Shown here piece by piece: positions 26,932-36,512 of a DNA stretch of 48,541 nt. The position numbers and the translations under genes are program-made. This stretch comes from Escherichia sp. E1V33. Lineage in GTDB: Bacteria; Pseudomonadota; Gammaproteobacteria; Enterobacterales; Enterobacteriaceae. The notes beneath the pieces were generated by a model. That model saw nothing but the letters and a program-made list of their open reading frames with translations. It ran no database searches and was not told the DNA's origin. Every line of letters starts with the position of its first letter. The first letter of the stretch is position 1. The stretch is taken from the NCBI RefSeq assembly GCF_004211955.1, contig NZ_RHJI01000034.1, positions 1 through 48,541 of the forward strand, in the 5' to 3' direction.

Positions 26932-27702
26932 TTACTGCGCTACCCAGCCGCCATCCATATTCCACGCTACCCCACGCACTTGTGCTGCCGCATCTGAACA
27001 GAGAAACAGCGCCAGTTCACCCAGTTGTTGCGGAGTCACAAATTCAAGAGAAGGCTGTTTTTCTGCCAGTAAGGCGTCACGCGCGCTTTCCGCATCTTCG
27101 CCTTGTGCAATGCGCTTATCAATCTGCTGTTGTACCAGCGGCGTCAGCACCCAGCCAGGGCAGAGCGCGTTGCAGGTAATACCCGTCTGCGCAGTCTCCA
27201 GAGCAATGGTCTTTGTGAGTCCCACCACGCCATGTTTTGCCGTAACATAAGCCGATTTGTCTTTCGACGCTACCAGCCCATGCACAGAGGCAATGTTAAT
27301 GATCCGCCCCCAGTTACGAGTGCGCATTTCTGGCAGTGCCAGACGCGTGGTGTGAAAGACAGAAGAGAGATTGATAGCGATAATTGCGTTCCATTTATCT
27401 ACCGGGAAAGATTCCACCGGGGAGACATACTGGATCCCGGCGTTATTCACCAGAATGTCCACACCGCCAAATACCCTCTGTGCATAGGCCATCATGCTGA
27501 CAATTTGCGATTCATCGCTGAGGTCTGCCTCATGATAGCCAGGCGTTTTACCCACACGAGAAATCGCATTGATTGCCGCGTCAACATCACCGAAGCCGTT
27601 GAGGATCACTTGCGCGCCAGCTTTTGCCAGTGTCTGAGCAATACCGAGTCCAATACCGCTGGTGGACCCCGTTACCAGCGCAGTTTTACCTTGTAAATTC
27701 AT
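26932..27702 (-). CDS. 3-hydroxybutyrate dehydrogenase-like SDR
   Basis: The 256-residue short-chain dehydrogenase has TGSTSGIGLG (cofactor loop, residues 11-20), LVNNAGIQY, and the catalytic set Ser139, Tyr152 and Lys156. Residues Gln91, His141, Lys149 and Trp183 plus a Gln run near 190-192 sit where D-3-hydroxybutyrate dehydrogenases bind the carboxylate, from my recollection of the Pseudomonas enzyme. The predicted reaction is D-3-hydroxybutyrate + NAD to acetoacetate + NADH in the cytoplasm. It is the last gene of the six-gene operon, 11 bases after the permease stop. Absent from K-12 at this locus. Confidence 0.85.
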   Translation of the reverse strand: MNLQGKTALVTGSTSGIGLGIAQTLAKAGAQVILNGFGDVDAAINAISRVGKTPGYHEADLSDESQIVSMMAYAQRVFGGVDILVNNAGIQYVSPVESFPVDKWNAIIAINLSSVFHTTRLALPEMRTRNWGRIINIASVHGLVASKDKSAYVTAKHGVVGLTKTIALETAQTGITCNALCPGWVLTPLVQQQIDKRIAQGEDAESARDALLAEKQPSLEFVTPQQLGELALFLCSDAAAQVRGVAWNMDGGWVAQ

Positions 27703-27713
27703 GATGATTTTCC

Positions 27714-29105
27714 TTAGACAATGCCGGTGGTGTAGTACACGCCGATGATAAACAGCACGGCCAGACTTTTAATGATCGTAATTGCGAAGATGCCGCCGTA
27801 AGCCTGACGGTGACTCAGTCCAGTAATTGCCAGCAGGGTAATCACGGCGCCGTTATGGGGCAATGTATCCATGCCGCCACTGGCCATAGATGCCACGCGG
27901 TGAAAAACTTCCAGTGGAATATTGGCAGCGTGCGCAGCGGCAATAAAAGTGTCGGACATAGCCGCAAGAGCAATACTCATCCCGCCGGACGCTGAACCGG
28001 TAATTCCGGCAAGTGTGGTGATGCTGATGGCTTCGTTGAGTAATGGATCAGGAATGGCGGCCAGCGCTTTCGAGAGCACCAGAAAACCGGGTAGGGCGGC
28101 GATAACCGCGCCGAAGCCATATTCTGAGGCGGTGTTCATCGCAGCCAGGATAGCGCCGCCTACCGCTGTACGGCTTCCTTCTGCCAGTCTTCCATGAATA
28201 TTGCGATATCCAAAAATCACTACCAGCAAAATTCCAGCAATGAGCGCAGCTTCAACGGCCCAGATAGCGGTGATTTTGGCGACATCTGTGGTAATCGGGG
28301 CGGAAAGTCCCGGCAACTCCAGTTGGTGGCTCGCACCGTACCAAACAGGGATCCACCAGGTAAACAACAAGTTCAACAACCCCACCAGAATCAATGGTGA
28401 AATCGCAATGAGTGGGTTCGGTAAATTGATGTTATCTGGTGTTTCGGGTTCATTAAGTAACTCTGTGCCGTAACCTTCATTTTTTGCCTGCGCTTTACGA
28501 CGCTGCCGCTCCAGATAGATAAGCCCGACGGCAATGATAAACAGTGAACCAATAAGCCCCAGCCACGGCGCGGCCCAGGCGTTGGTGCCAAAGAAACTGG
28601 TAGGAATAATGTTCTGAATTTGTGGCGTGCCGGGCAGAGCGTCCATAGTAAAAGAGAATGCTCCGAGGGCCACCGTTGCCGGTATAAGCCGTTTGGGGAT
28701 ATTACTCTGGCGGAACAATTCAGCCGCGAACGGATAAACGGCAAATGCCACCACAAACAGCGACACGCCGCCATAGGTGAGTAATGCGCATACCAGCACA
28801 ATCACCGGAATCGCATGCCGCCGCCCGAGAATATTGATTGCAGCAGCGACAATCGAACGAGAAAATCCTGAAAGTTCAATCAGTTTTCCGAACACGGCCC
28901 CGAGCAGAAACACCGGGAAGTACAATTTCACGAAGCCGACCATTTTTTCCATGAACAGGCCGGTAAATGCTGGGCCAACGGCCCCCGGATCGGTGACAAG
29001 AACTGCGCCTAATGCCGCGATGGGGGCAAAAAGGATAACGCTGTATCCGCGATAGGCTGCCAGCATTAGCAGCCCAAGCGCGGCAAGGGCGATTAATACA
29101 CTCAT
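27714..29105 (-). CDS. GntP-family permease
   Basis: The 463-residue inner-membrane protein has about 12 hydrophobic segments and belongs to the gluconate permease (GntP) superfamily: a PVFLLGAVFGKLIELSG region, ALLTYGGVSLFVVAFAVYP, and GITGSASGGMSIALAAM near the end. Family members import organic acids by proton symport. In this operon the likely substrate is 3-hydroxybutyrate or acetoacetate; this is inferred from neighbours, not from sequence. GAGGAG precedes the start. It lies 45 bases after the dehydrogenase gene. Confidence 0.87.
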   Translation of the reverse strand: MSVLIALAALGLLMLAAYRGYSVILFAPIAALGAVLVTDPGAVGPAFTGLFMEKMVGFVKLYFPVFLLGAVFGKLIELSGFSRSIVAAAINILGRRHAIPVIVLVCALLTYGGVSLFVVAFAVYPFAAELFRQSNIPKRLIPATVALGAFSFTMDALPGTPQIQNIIPTSFFGTNAWAAPWLGLIGSLFIIAVGLIYLERQRRKAQAKNEGYGTELLNEPETPDNINLPNPLIAISPLILVGLLNLLFTWWIPVWYGASHQLELPGLSAPITTDVAKITAIWAVEAALIAGILLVVIFGYRNIHGRLAEGSRTAVGGAILAAMNTASEYGFGAVIAALPGFLVLSKALAAIPDPLLNEAISITTLAGITGSASGGMSIALAAMSDTFIAAAHAANIPLEVFHRVASMASGGMDTLPHNGAVITLLAITGLSHRQAYGGIFAITIIKSLAVLFIIGVYYTTGIV

Positions 29106-29150
29106 CGGGACTCCTCAATATCGTTGTTATAGTGGGTACAGAGAGAGAAG

Positions 29151-30074
29151 TTATGGTTTCAGGGCGAAGCGAAGTTGATGTTTCCGACGCTGCTGGATGT
29201 ACTGCTTCCGCGATTCATCCCAGCGGTAAAAACCCTGACCGCTACGTACGCCGATGTCTCCACGTTCCACTTTTTCGGCAACTAACGACATCATGTCGCT
29301 GCCAGTCGCCAGTTCAGGGAGCAGATGGCGACAAATATCCTGCACCGTCGAAAGTCCGGTCATGTCGGCGGCCTCCAGCGGGCCGACCATGGCATAACGT
29401 CGCCCAAGCGAGGCGCGCATCACCTGATCCACCACTTCGGCACTGGCGATGCCGCTTTTTACGATATGCAGGGCTTCACGCAACAGTGCAAATTGCAGAC
29501 GGTTGCCGACAAATCCTGGCGCAGCGCGATCCAGCAACACAGCTTCCAGTTGCTGTGACACAAGCAAGTGTTGCAGCCAGTGCAAATGCTTTGCCTCGGT
29601 AACGCTGCCGGGGACAATCTCCACAAGTGGAATGAAGTGCGGCGGATGCCAGAAATGGGCGATTAGCAGTCGTTGCGGGTAGCGCATCTTCGCGGCCAGA
29701 TCATCGGGCGGCAGACCGCTGGTATTGCTGGCGACAATGGCCTCAGGAGAAATAAGCGTTTCAAGCTCGGTATATAATGCGTGTTTTAGTTCAAGTCGCT
29801 CCGGGATCGCCTCAATCAGTAGTTGCGAGTCGGCGATGTCTGCAAGAGAAGTCGTGCCGTGCAGACGTTTAAGCACATTCTCTTTTTCCGAGGCAGTAAA
29901 CTGTTCGCAGCTAATCAGCTCATCAAGAATTCCGCCTGCAACTACGTCGATTTCTGCAATCCGGCTCTGCTCGGTATCGTACAGCCAGATATCATGACCA
30001 AAGCGGGCGAAATGAGTGGCAATCCCCACGCCCATCAATCCGGCGCCCAGTACCGCAAATTGTTCAGTTTGCAT
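29151..30074 (-). CDS. 3-hydroxyacyl-CoA dehydrogenase family protein
   Basis: The 307-residue protein has an N-terminal Rossmann domain ([19 protein letters not shown]), the nucleotide-side [12 protein letters not shown] strand, a conserved His140 in AHFWHPPHF and a C-terminal helical domain ([20 protein letters not shown]). This is the layout of 3-hydroxybutyryl-CoA dehydrogenases and related carnitine or lambda-crystallin type enzymes. It may oxidise L-3-hydroxybutyryl-CoA or an unactivated hydroxy acid; sequence alone does not decide. The operon would then handle both stereoisomers or both free and CoA-bound forms. It overlaps the thiolase gene by 11 bases. Confidence 0.83.
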   Translation of the reverse strand: MQTEQFAVLGAGLMGVGIATHFARFGHDIWLYDTEQSRIAEIDVVAGGILDELISCEQFTASEKENVLKRLHGTTSLADIADSQLLIEAIPERLELKHALYTELETLISPEAIVASNTSGLPPDDLAAKMRYPQRLLIAHFWHPPHFIPLVEIVPGSVTEAKHLHWLQHLLVSQQLEAVLLDRAAPGFVGNRLQFALLREALHIVKSGIASAEVVDQVMRASLGRRYAMVGPLEAADMTGLSTVQDICRHLLPELATGSDMMSLVAEKVERGDIGVRSGQGFYRWDESRKQYIQQRRKHQLRFALKP

Positions 30075-31269
30075 GGTGTTCTCCTGTGGTTCTTTCCAGC
30101 GTCAGCGCCACGCCCTGACCGCCACCGACGCACAGCGTCGCCAGCCCTTTTTGCGCATTACGTCGCGCCATTTCATAAATGAGAGTGACCAGAATGCGGC
30201 AACCGGAAGCGCCAATAGGATGCCCAAGTGCGATTGCACCGCCGTTAACATTCACTTTGTCGCTATCCCAGTTCAGTTCGTCGCCAACGGCCAGCGCCTG
30301 TGCTGCGAAAGCCTCGTTGGCTTCAATAAGATCAATATCTTCCAGTGTCCATCCGCAACGATTAAGACATTCGCGGGTAGCGGCGACCGGGCCAATGCCC
30401 ATAAAGGCAGGATCGACGCCAGAAACGGCATAACCAGCCACCCGAGCCAGCACTGGGAGGCCAAGTTCCGCAGCTTTGCTGGCGCGCATTAACATGACTG
30501 CGGCGGCACCATCATTGATGGAAGAGGCATTTCCTGCGGTGACGCTTCCCGCCCCTGGAAGAAAGGCCGGTTTCAGTTGCGCTAGTTTTTCCAGTTGCGT
30601 CCCGGAACGTGGTTGTTCGTCGGTATTTACCCAGCGTGGTGGTTTTTTACCTTGTGGTACGCTCACCGGAGTAATTTCGTCTGCAAAGCGCCCGGCTTCC
30701 ATTGCGGCAGCGGCTTTTTGCTGAGAACGTAGCGCGAATGTGTCCTGTCGCTCGCGACTGATGGCATATTTTTGCGCCAGGTTTTCTGCAGTAATGCCCA
30801 TGTGGTAATCATTGAAAGCATCCCATAGTCCGTCATGCACCACGCTGTCTTTCATGCTGGTATGCCCGAGGCGTAAACCTGCCCGCGCGCCATCAATAAA
30901 ATAGGGCGCGTTGCTCATGCTTTCCTGGCCACCTGCGATAATTATCTGTGCATCACCGCAACGGATCGCCTGTACGGCCTGGTGTACGGCTTTCAGACCG
31001 GAACCACATACCAGATTGATGGTAACGGCAGGTGTATCATGGCTTAACCCGGCTTTGAGCGCCGATTGTCGTGCCGGGTTTTGTCCGCTTCCGGCGGTCA
31101 GGACCTGACCAAAAATCACTTCGTCGATCTGTTCTGCTGCAAGTGCGGTTTTCTCCAGCAACGAACGGATGGTGGCAGCACCGAGATCAACCGCAGAAAG
31201 TGGGGCGAGAGCGCCATGAAAACAGCCAATCGGTGTGCGCGTAGCGGCAACAATAACAACGTCCTGCAT
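30064..31269 (-). CDS. Acetyl-CoA acetyltransferase (thiolase)
   Basis: The 401-residue thiolase has the nucleophile Cys88 in [14 protein letters not shown], the [11 protein letters not shown] segment, the [16 protein letters not shown] histidine motif and the second cysteine in LCVGGGQG. It is predicted to cleave acetoacetyl-CoA with CoA into two acetyl-CoA, the final step of ketone-body use. It is a paralogue of AtoB rather than the ato operon itself. It lies nine bases after the CoA-transferase B stop. Confidence 0.93.
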   Translation of the reverse strand: MQDVVIVAATRTPIGCFHGALAPLSAVDLGAATIRSLLEKTALAAEQIDEVIFGQVLTAGSGQNPARQSALKAGLSHDTPAVTINLVCGSGLKAVHQAVQAIRCGDAQIIIAGGQESMSNAPYFIDGARAGLRLGHTSMKDSVVHDGLWDAFNDYHMGITAENLAQKYAISRERQDTFALRSQQKAAAAMEAGRFADEITPVSVPQGKKPPRWVNTDEQPRSGTQLEKLAQLKPAFLPGAGSVTAGNASSINDGAAAVMLMRASKAAELGLPVLARVAGYAVSGVDPAFMGIGPVAATRECLNRCGWTLEDIDLIEANEAFAAQALAVGDELNWDSDKVNVNGGAIALGHPIGASGCRILVTLIYEMARRNAQKGLATLCVGGGQGVALTLERTTGEHHAN

Positions 31270-31278
31270 GGTGATTCC

Positions 31279-31935
31279 TCAGTTGAATTGCATTTCCGGG
31301 ACATGTTCCGGCACAAACAACTTACCGGCGGTTTTGGCGACGATTTCCGCAACGCTGATTCCCGGCGCGCGCTCGCGCAGAATGAAAGCGCCGTCAGCAA
31401 TTTCCAGCAGCGCAAGGTCGGTTAAGACGCGTTTGATGCAGCCAACGCCGGTCAACGGAAGGGTACAGTCAGGAAGCAGTTTGGATTCGCCGGATTTCGA
31501 GGCGTGGGTCATTACCACAATAATATTCTCGGCACCGGCAACCAGATCCATGGCACCGCCCATGCCTTTAACCATCTTGCCGGGGATCATCCATGAGGCA
31601 ATGTTGCCATTCACATCCACTTCAAATGCGCCAAGCACAGTCAGATCCACATGGCCGCCACGGATCATGGCGAAAGATTGCGCCGAGTCGAAAATTGCCG
31701 CACCTTTCCGTGCGGTAACGGTTTGTTTACCGGCGTTAATCATGTCGGCGTCCAGTTCGTCTTCCGTAGGAAATGCGCCCATTCCCAGCAAACCATTTTC
31801 TGACTGCAACATCACATCCATCCCGTCAGGAATGTAGTTGGCCACCAGTGTCGGGATACCAATGCCGAGATTGACGTAATAGCCATCGCGCAATTCGCGG
31901 GCGACTCGCATCGCCATTTGTTCACGGGTTAACAT
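31279..31935 (-). CDS. 3-oxoacid CoA-transferase, subunit B
   Basis: The 218-residue beta subunit has the family motif SENGLLGMG with the catalytic Glu46 that forms the thioester, and VNLGIGIPTLVANYIP near the start. With subunit A it moves CoA (normally from succinyl-CoA or acetyl-CoA) to acetoacetate. Only two bases separate it from the A gene, so the two are translated together. Which CoA donor is used cannot be read from the sequence. Confidence 0.93.
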   Translation of the reverse strand: MLTREQMAMRVARELRDGYYVNLGIGIPTLVANYIPDGMDVMLQSENGLLGMGAFPTEDELDADMINAGKQTVTARKGAAIFDSAQSFAMIRGGHVDLTVLGAFEVDVNGNIASWMIPGKMVKGMGGAMDLVAGAENIIVVMTHASKSGESKLLPDCTLPLTGVGCIKRVLTDLALLEIADGAFILRERAPGISVAEIVAKTAGKLFVPEHVPEMQFN

Positions 31936-31937
31936 GG

Positions 31938-32645
31938 TCAGGCTCCTTTGCGACTAAGGGTGCGTTGTTCAATGCGTTTTTCAAATTGCCCCTGAATGAC
32001 GCGATTAACAAAAATCCCCGGGGTATGGATAGCGGCAGGATCAAGTTCACCGGGTGGCACTATTTCTTCCACTTCCACCACGGTGATTTTTCCGGCAGCC
32101 GCCATCAGTGGGTTAAAGTTTTGCGCGGTATGACGATAAATCACGTTGCCGTACCAGTCGGCTTTCCAGCCTTTGACCAGGGCAAAATCACCAGTGATAG
32201 CCTGTTCCATGATGTACGGGCGACCGTTGAATTCGCGGACTTCTTTCCCTTCGGCAACGGGAGTACCGTAACCGGTGGCAGTAAAGAACGCCGGGATACC
32301 CGCGCCGCCTGCGCGCAGTTGTTCTGCCAGGGTTCCTTGTGGTGTGAGAATCGCCTCCAGTTCGCCGTTAAGCACCTGTTTTTCAAACAAAGCATTCTCG
32401 CCAACATAAGAAGCGACGACTTTACGGATCTGTCGGCTTTCCAGTAGTACACCCAGTCCAAAACCATCTACGCCACAGTTATTGGAAACCACCGTTAATC
32501 CGGTTACTCCACGGTGGCGAACTTCAGCAATCAGATTCTCCGGGATGCCGCACAGGCCAAAACCTCCTGCCAGAATCGTCATCTCATTGGTAAGTCCTTC
32601 AAGCGCCTCGTGATACGTAGCGACCCGTTTATCCAACCCAGCCAT
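31938..32645 (-). CDS. 3-oxoacid CoA-transferase, subunit A
   Basis: The 235-residue alpha subunit has the CoA-transferase signature [13 protein letters not shown] (residues 27-39) and [17 protein letters not shown]. It is the first gene of the operon, with GGAGGG before the start. Partner of the next gene; together they activate acetoacetate. It resembles AtoD/ScoA-type proteins but is at a different locus from ato, so no symbol is given. Confidence 0.93.
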   Translation of the reverse strand: MAGLDKRVATYHEALEGLTNEMTILAGGFGLCGIPENLIAEVRHRGVTGLTVVSNNCGVDGFGLGVLLESRQIRKVVASYVGENALFEKQVLNGELEAILTPQGTLAEQLRAGGAGIPAFFTATGYGTPVAEGKEVREFNGRPYIMEQAITGDFALVKGWKADWYGNVIYRHTAQNFNPLMAAAGKITVVEVEEIVPPGELDPAAIHTPGIFVNRVIQGQFEKRIEQRTLSRKGA

Positions 32646-32786
32646 ACAGTTGCCCTCCAGTTGTCCTTTTCAACATCATTAAGGGCAAAAAATGATTTGT
32701 TAATTTTAAATTTGTGACTCATTCATTTGTATTATTTATCAATATAATGTTAATTAAATGTATTCAGTAGGTTAACGGAGTGCCAG
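32646..32786. promoter_or_regulatory. Divergent promoter region of the hydroxybutyrate island
   Basis: A 141-base, very AT-rich gap lies between the CoA-transferase operon and the LysR gene. It holds several T-N11-A type partial palindromes (for example around TTAATTTTAAATTTG and ATCAATATAATGTTAAT), as expected for LysR binding, but no single site can be fixed by eye. Confidence 0.6.
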
Positions 32787-33677
32787 ATGAAAATGAGCAT
32801 CAAACAGTTACGCGCGTTTTTAGCGGTAGCTCACACTCTGAACTTTGCCCATGCCAGTGAACGGCTGAATATGTCGCAGCCTGCGCTAAGTCTTGCCATT
32901 AAAGGACTGGAAGATGCCTTAGGGGGCGCTTTACTGCTGCGTACTACGCGAAAAGTGACGTTAACCCAGGAGGGGGAAACGTTATTGTCGATGGCACGGC
33001 CTTTGCTGGCTGACTGGGATAACACCGAGGAGGCCATGCGTCAGCGATTCACGCTCAGGCGGGGCAAAGTCTCGGTGGCAGCGATGCCGTCATTTGCAGC
33101 CAACGTTTTGCCTCCGGTGCTGAAAACCTTCCGCGATTGTTATTCAGGGATTAATGTCACCGTGCACGATGTGGTGAATGAGCAGGTGATCGAAATGGTA
33201 AGCGAAGGGCGCGTGGAGATGGGGATTGCCTTTGAACCTGACTATTGCGGCCATTTGCATTTTACCCCGCTGGGCGTGGATCGGTTTGTCGCTATTGTTC
33301 CAGCCGATTCCCGACTGGCAAATCGGCAACGCGTGAGCTGGCGGGATTTGCTGACGCTCGATTTTATCACCCTCCAGCGACCGTCAGCCGTCAGGTTGAT
33401 GCTGGAAGAGGAGTTGGCACAAAGTGGAACGCAACTGGAAGTGGCGCTGGAAAGCCATCAGCTGGTTACGGTTGGGCGGCTGGTGGCAAACGGTTTGGGA
33501 GGAAGCGCTGTGCCTGCGCTGTGCCGCAGGCAGATGAGCGAACTGGGCGCAGTGTGTCTGGAACTGGATAATCCAGTGATTGAGCGACGAGTAGGTGTAC
33601 TGCGTTCGTCACACCATAAGCTTTCTACTGCGGCGCAGGCGTTGATGGAAACGTTAAAAAAAACCTATGACGCATAA
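32787..33677 (+). CDS. LysR-family transcriptional regulator
   Basis: The 296-residue protein has an N-terminal winged helix-turn-helix (IKQLRAFLAVAHTLNFAHAS, then LNMSQPALSLAIKGLEDALG) and a C-terminal effector-binding domain of the usual length. It is divergent from the CoA-transferase operon, the typical arrangement for a LysR activator of its neighbour. The effector is probably a hydroxybutyrate or acetoacetate compound (inferred). GGAG lies nine bases before the ATG. No REP or IS element separates it from ddpF. Confidence 0.92.
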   Translation: MKMSIKQLRAFLAVAHTLNFAHASERLNMSQPALSLAIKGLEDALGGALLLRTTRKVTLTQEGETLLSMARPLLADWDNTEEAMRQRFTLRRGKVSVAAMPSFAANVLPPVLKTFRDCYSGINVTVHDVVNEQVIEMVSEGRVEMGIAFEPDYCGHLHFTPLGVDRFVAIVPADSRLANRQRVSWRDLLTLDFITLQRPSAVRLMLEEELAQSGTQLEVALESHQLVTVGRLVANGLGGSAVPALCRRQMSELGAVCLELDNPVIERRVGVLRSSHHKLSTAAQALMETLKKTYDA

Positions 33678-33713
33678 CGTTTCCGCAGACATGCAATAGC
33701 CGGATGCCGCGTC

Positions 33714-34640
33714 CTACAGCGCCCGCCAGCAACGGATCTCACGTCCGTCAGCCCGCGTCGTTAATGATTGCCGGACTTCGCATCCGCTGGTTGCAAGGGG
33801 GCAACGTTCGCGGAAAAAACAGCCCTGTGGCAACGTGCGGTTTCCTGGCAGTTCCGTTTTACGTAATGCCCATTCTTCCTCCAGCGGTTTATCAATGGCG
33901 GGGAGGGAGTCCAGCAATAATAGGGTGTACGGATGTGCCGGAGCCGTCAGTACCTGTTGCGCGTCGCCCAGTTCTACAATCTGCCCGAGATACATCACCG
34001 CTACCCGATCGCTCATATGACGAATCACCGAGACATTGTGTGAGATCAGCACATAGGTCAGCCCGCGATTTACCTGTAGCGTTACCAGTAAATTGAGGAT
34101 CTGCGCCTGTACGGAGATATCCAGCGCCGAGGTGGGCTCATCCAGCACAATCACATCCGGTTGCGAAGAGAGTGCTCTGGCAATGGCGATACGTTGCCGT
34201 TGCCCGCCGGAGAACGCATGGGGCAGACGGTCGAGATACTCCGGTCGAATACCCACCTGTGAAGCCAGCTCCTCTGCCAACGCTCGCCGCTGTTGTTCAC
34301 TACTACGCTTAGCTATCCAGAGCGGTTCTGTGATGATGCGCCACACCGGTAAGCGCGGATTAAGCGAAGAGAGCGGGTCCTGAAACACCATCTGCATAAT
34401 GCGTTGTGATCCTGAACGGATGTATTGCCCGTGGCTCGGTTGCAGCATACCCATTAAAAGCTGTGCGAGGGTGCTTTTGCCGCAGCCTGACTCACCGACG
34501 ATCCCTAAGGTTTCACCACGGCGGATCTGTAAATCAATACCATTAATGGCATGAACATGTTCCGTAGTTTTACCAAGCCAGTTTTTACGGGCAGGGAAAT
34601 CGACATGGACATCGCGTAACGTTAATAACGCGTCAGACAT
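33714..34640 (-). CDS. ddpF: D,D-dipeptide ABC transporter ATPase DdpF
   Basis: The 308-residue ATP-binding protein has Walker A (GESGCGKST), ABC signature (FSGGQRQRIAIARAL) and Walker B (VIVLDEPTSALD), with a C-terminal cysteine-bearing oligopeptide-transporter extension (CFFRERCPLATSGC). It powers DdpBC together with DdpD. The start MSDALLTL at 34640 is chosen because it overlaps the ddpD end by eight bases. Last gene of ddpXABCDF. Confidence 0.95.
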   Translation of the reverse strand: MSDALLTLRDVHVDFPARKNWLGKTTEHVHAINGIDLQIRRGETLGIVGESGCGKSTLAQLLMGMLQPSHGQYIRSGSQRIMQMVFQDPLSSLNPRLPVWRIITEPLWIAKRSSEQQRRALAEELASQVGIRPEYLDRLPHAFSGGQRQRIAIARALSSQPDVIVLDEPTSALDISVQAQILNLLVTLQVNRGLTYVLISHNVSVIRHMSDRVAVMYLGQIVELGDAQQVLTAPAHPYTLLLLDSLPAIDKPLEEEWALRKTELPGNRTLPQGCFFRERCPLATSGCEVRQSLTTRADGREIRCWRAL

Positions 34641-35619
34641 TGATGACCTCCTGCTGAGGATACCAACAAGCGCAGTGGTGGTTGTTGTCACCACACGCTG
34701 TCAGCGCAGGGACGTTTTCACACAGTACTCCCGCCGCATAGCAGCGATCGCGAAAAGCGCAGCCGTCAGGCAAATGGGTGAGGTTTGGCACCGTCCCTGG
34801 GATGGCGGGTAATGGCTGACGCGGTATTCCATGCTCTGGCGCACATTGCTGCAAGCCAATGGCATACGGATGTCGGGGATGATGAATGACGTCTGCCGTC
34901 ACGCCGCTTTCAATTACGCTTCCGGCATACATCACATAGACGCTATCGCACAATTGCGACACCACGGCCATATCATGGCTAATGAACAGCACCGCAGTTC
35001 CGCTGGCGCGGGCTTTACGTTTAAGCAGGCGCAGTACCTGCAACTGTACCGTGACGTCCAGCGCCGTTGTCGGTTCGTCGGCAATAATCAGTTGCGGTTC
35101 GCAGGAGAATGCCAGCGCAATCATTACCCGCTGGCGCATACCGCCTGAAAGCTCAAACGGATAGCGTGACATGACTTCGGCGGCATCAGGGATTTGCATC
35201 TCTTCCAGCAGAGCAATCGCTTTAGCTCTGGCGTCGTGACGATTTAACGGCTGATGATGGCGGATCACATCCATCATCTGAAGACCTATTCGACGGGTTG
35301 GATTGAGGGCGGTCATCGGTTCCTGAAAGATCATCGCCACCCGTGTTCCACGCCACTGACGAAGCTGTTTTTCCCCAGCGTTAAGAACATCTTCTCCCAG
35401 CAGTAAAATCCGGCCTTGATGCACGCGATAACTTCCTTCCGGTAGCAGGCGCATGATCAGCATTGCGGTGACTGATTTACCCGAGCCAGATTCCCCCACA
35501 AGGCCGACAATCTCCCCGCGGTTGATTTGCAAAGACACATTGTTGAGCGCGTGAACATCGCCGTTAAAACCTGGGAAACTCAAATACACCTGATTCATAT
35601 TCAATACAGGCTGTGTCAT
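34633..35619 (-). CDS. ddpD: D,D-dipeptide ABC transporter ATPase DdpD
   Basis: The 328-residue ATP-binding protein has Walker A (GESGSGKSV), signature (LSGGMRQRVMIALAF) and Walker B (LIIADEPTTALD), and an oligopeptide-transporter C-terminus with CAFRDRCYAAGVLC. ATG at 35619 overlaps the ddpC stop (TGATG); a GTG just before it is an alternative start. It works as a heterodimer with DdpF. Confidence 0.95.
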   Translation of the reverse strand: MTQPVLNMNQVYLSFPGFNGDVHALNNVSLQINRGEIVGLVGESGSGKSVTAMLIMRLLPEGSYRVHQGRILLLGEDVLNAGEKQLRQWRGTRVAMIFQEPMTALNPTRRIGLQMMDVIRHHQPLNRHDARAKAIALLEEMQIPDAAEVMSRYPFELSGGMRQRVMIALAFSCEPQLIIADEPTTALDVTVQLQVLRLLKRKARASGTAVLFISHDMAVVSQLCDSVYVMYAGSVIESGVTADVIHHPRHPYAIGLQQCAPEHGIPRQPLPAIPGTVPNLTHLPDGCAFRDRCYAAGVLCENVPALTACGDNNHHCACWYPQQEVINV

Positions 35620-36512
35620 CACTGCTTTCCTCCTGCTTTCGGGTCAAGCAGATCGCGAATACCATCGCCAAATAAATTAAATCCGACGGCAGTAATCAAA
35701 ATCGCCGCTCCCGGAAATGCGCAATACCACCACTGATCGAGTACATAGTTGCGACCATTCGCCACCATAGCGCCCCATTCAGCACTCGGTTGTTGAGCAC
35801 CCAGACCAATAAATCCCAACGTGGCGGCCATTAAAATTGCGCTACCAATATCCAGCGATGCCTGCACAATCAGCGGCGGCAGGGAGTTACGTAAAATATG
35901 CCAGTTGATCAGATGCCAGCGTGACGCGCCAAAGGTTTTCGCCGCCTGAACGTAAGTGTACTGGCGGACAACTAATGTTTGCCCGCGCGCCAGGCGCACA
36001 TAAAACGGGATACGCACGATAGCAATCGCCAGCATGGCGTTAAACAAACTCGGTCCAAGAGCAGCAGCCAGCGCCATTGTCAGCACCAGCGAAGGAATCG
36101 ACAGCATAATGTCCATAATGCGCATGATAATGGCGTCAGCGCGTCCGCCCAGTACGCCTGAAAGACACCCGAGCAGCGAACCAATAATGCCCGCAATGGC
36201 GACCACCACTAATCCGGCGAGAATAGATTGCTGGCTACCGACCAGAACGCGGCTAAAAAGATCGCGTCCCACTTCATCAGTGCCAAACCAGTGCGCCGCA
36301 GAGGGAGGCAACAGGCGCGCGGTTAAATCAATGGCGTTGGGATCATGCGTTGCCAGCCACGGTGAAAAAACCATCATCAATAACATCACCACAATGATAA
36401 CCGCGCCGGTCACGGTGAGCGGACTGCCTTTCAGCATCCATAACAGTTTTGTACCGTTAAATCGCTTGCGTTTTTGCGGACATACGACGGGCGTTTCCTC
36501 GCTTAACATCAT
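35619..36512 (-). CDS. ddpC: D,D-dipeptide ABC transporter permease DdpC
   Basis: The 297-residue inner-membrane protein has six hydrophobic segments and the binding-protein-dependent transport motif in the cytoplasmic loop (QAAKTFGASRWHLINWHIL region). It pairs with DdpB to form the channel. Overlaps ddpB by four bases. Confidence 0.95.
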   Translation of the reverse strand: MMLSEETPVVCPQKRKRFNGTKLLWMLKGSPLTVTGAVIIVVMLLMMVFSPWLATHDPNAIDLTARLLPPSAAHWFGTDEVGRDLFSRVLVGSQQSILAGLVVVAIAGIIGSLLGCLSGVLGGRADAIIMRIMDIMLSIPSLVLTMALAAALGPSLFNAMLAIAIVRIPFYVRLARGQTLVVRQYTYVQAAKTFGASRWHLINWHILRNSLPPLIVQASLDIGSAILMAATLGFIGLGAQQPSAEWGAMVANGRNYVLDQWWYCAFPGAAILITAVGFNLFGDGIRDLLDPKAGGKQ

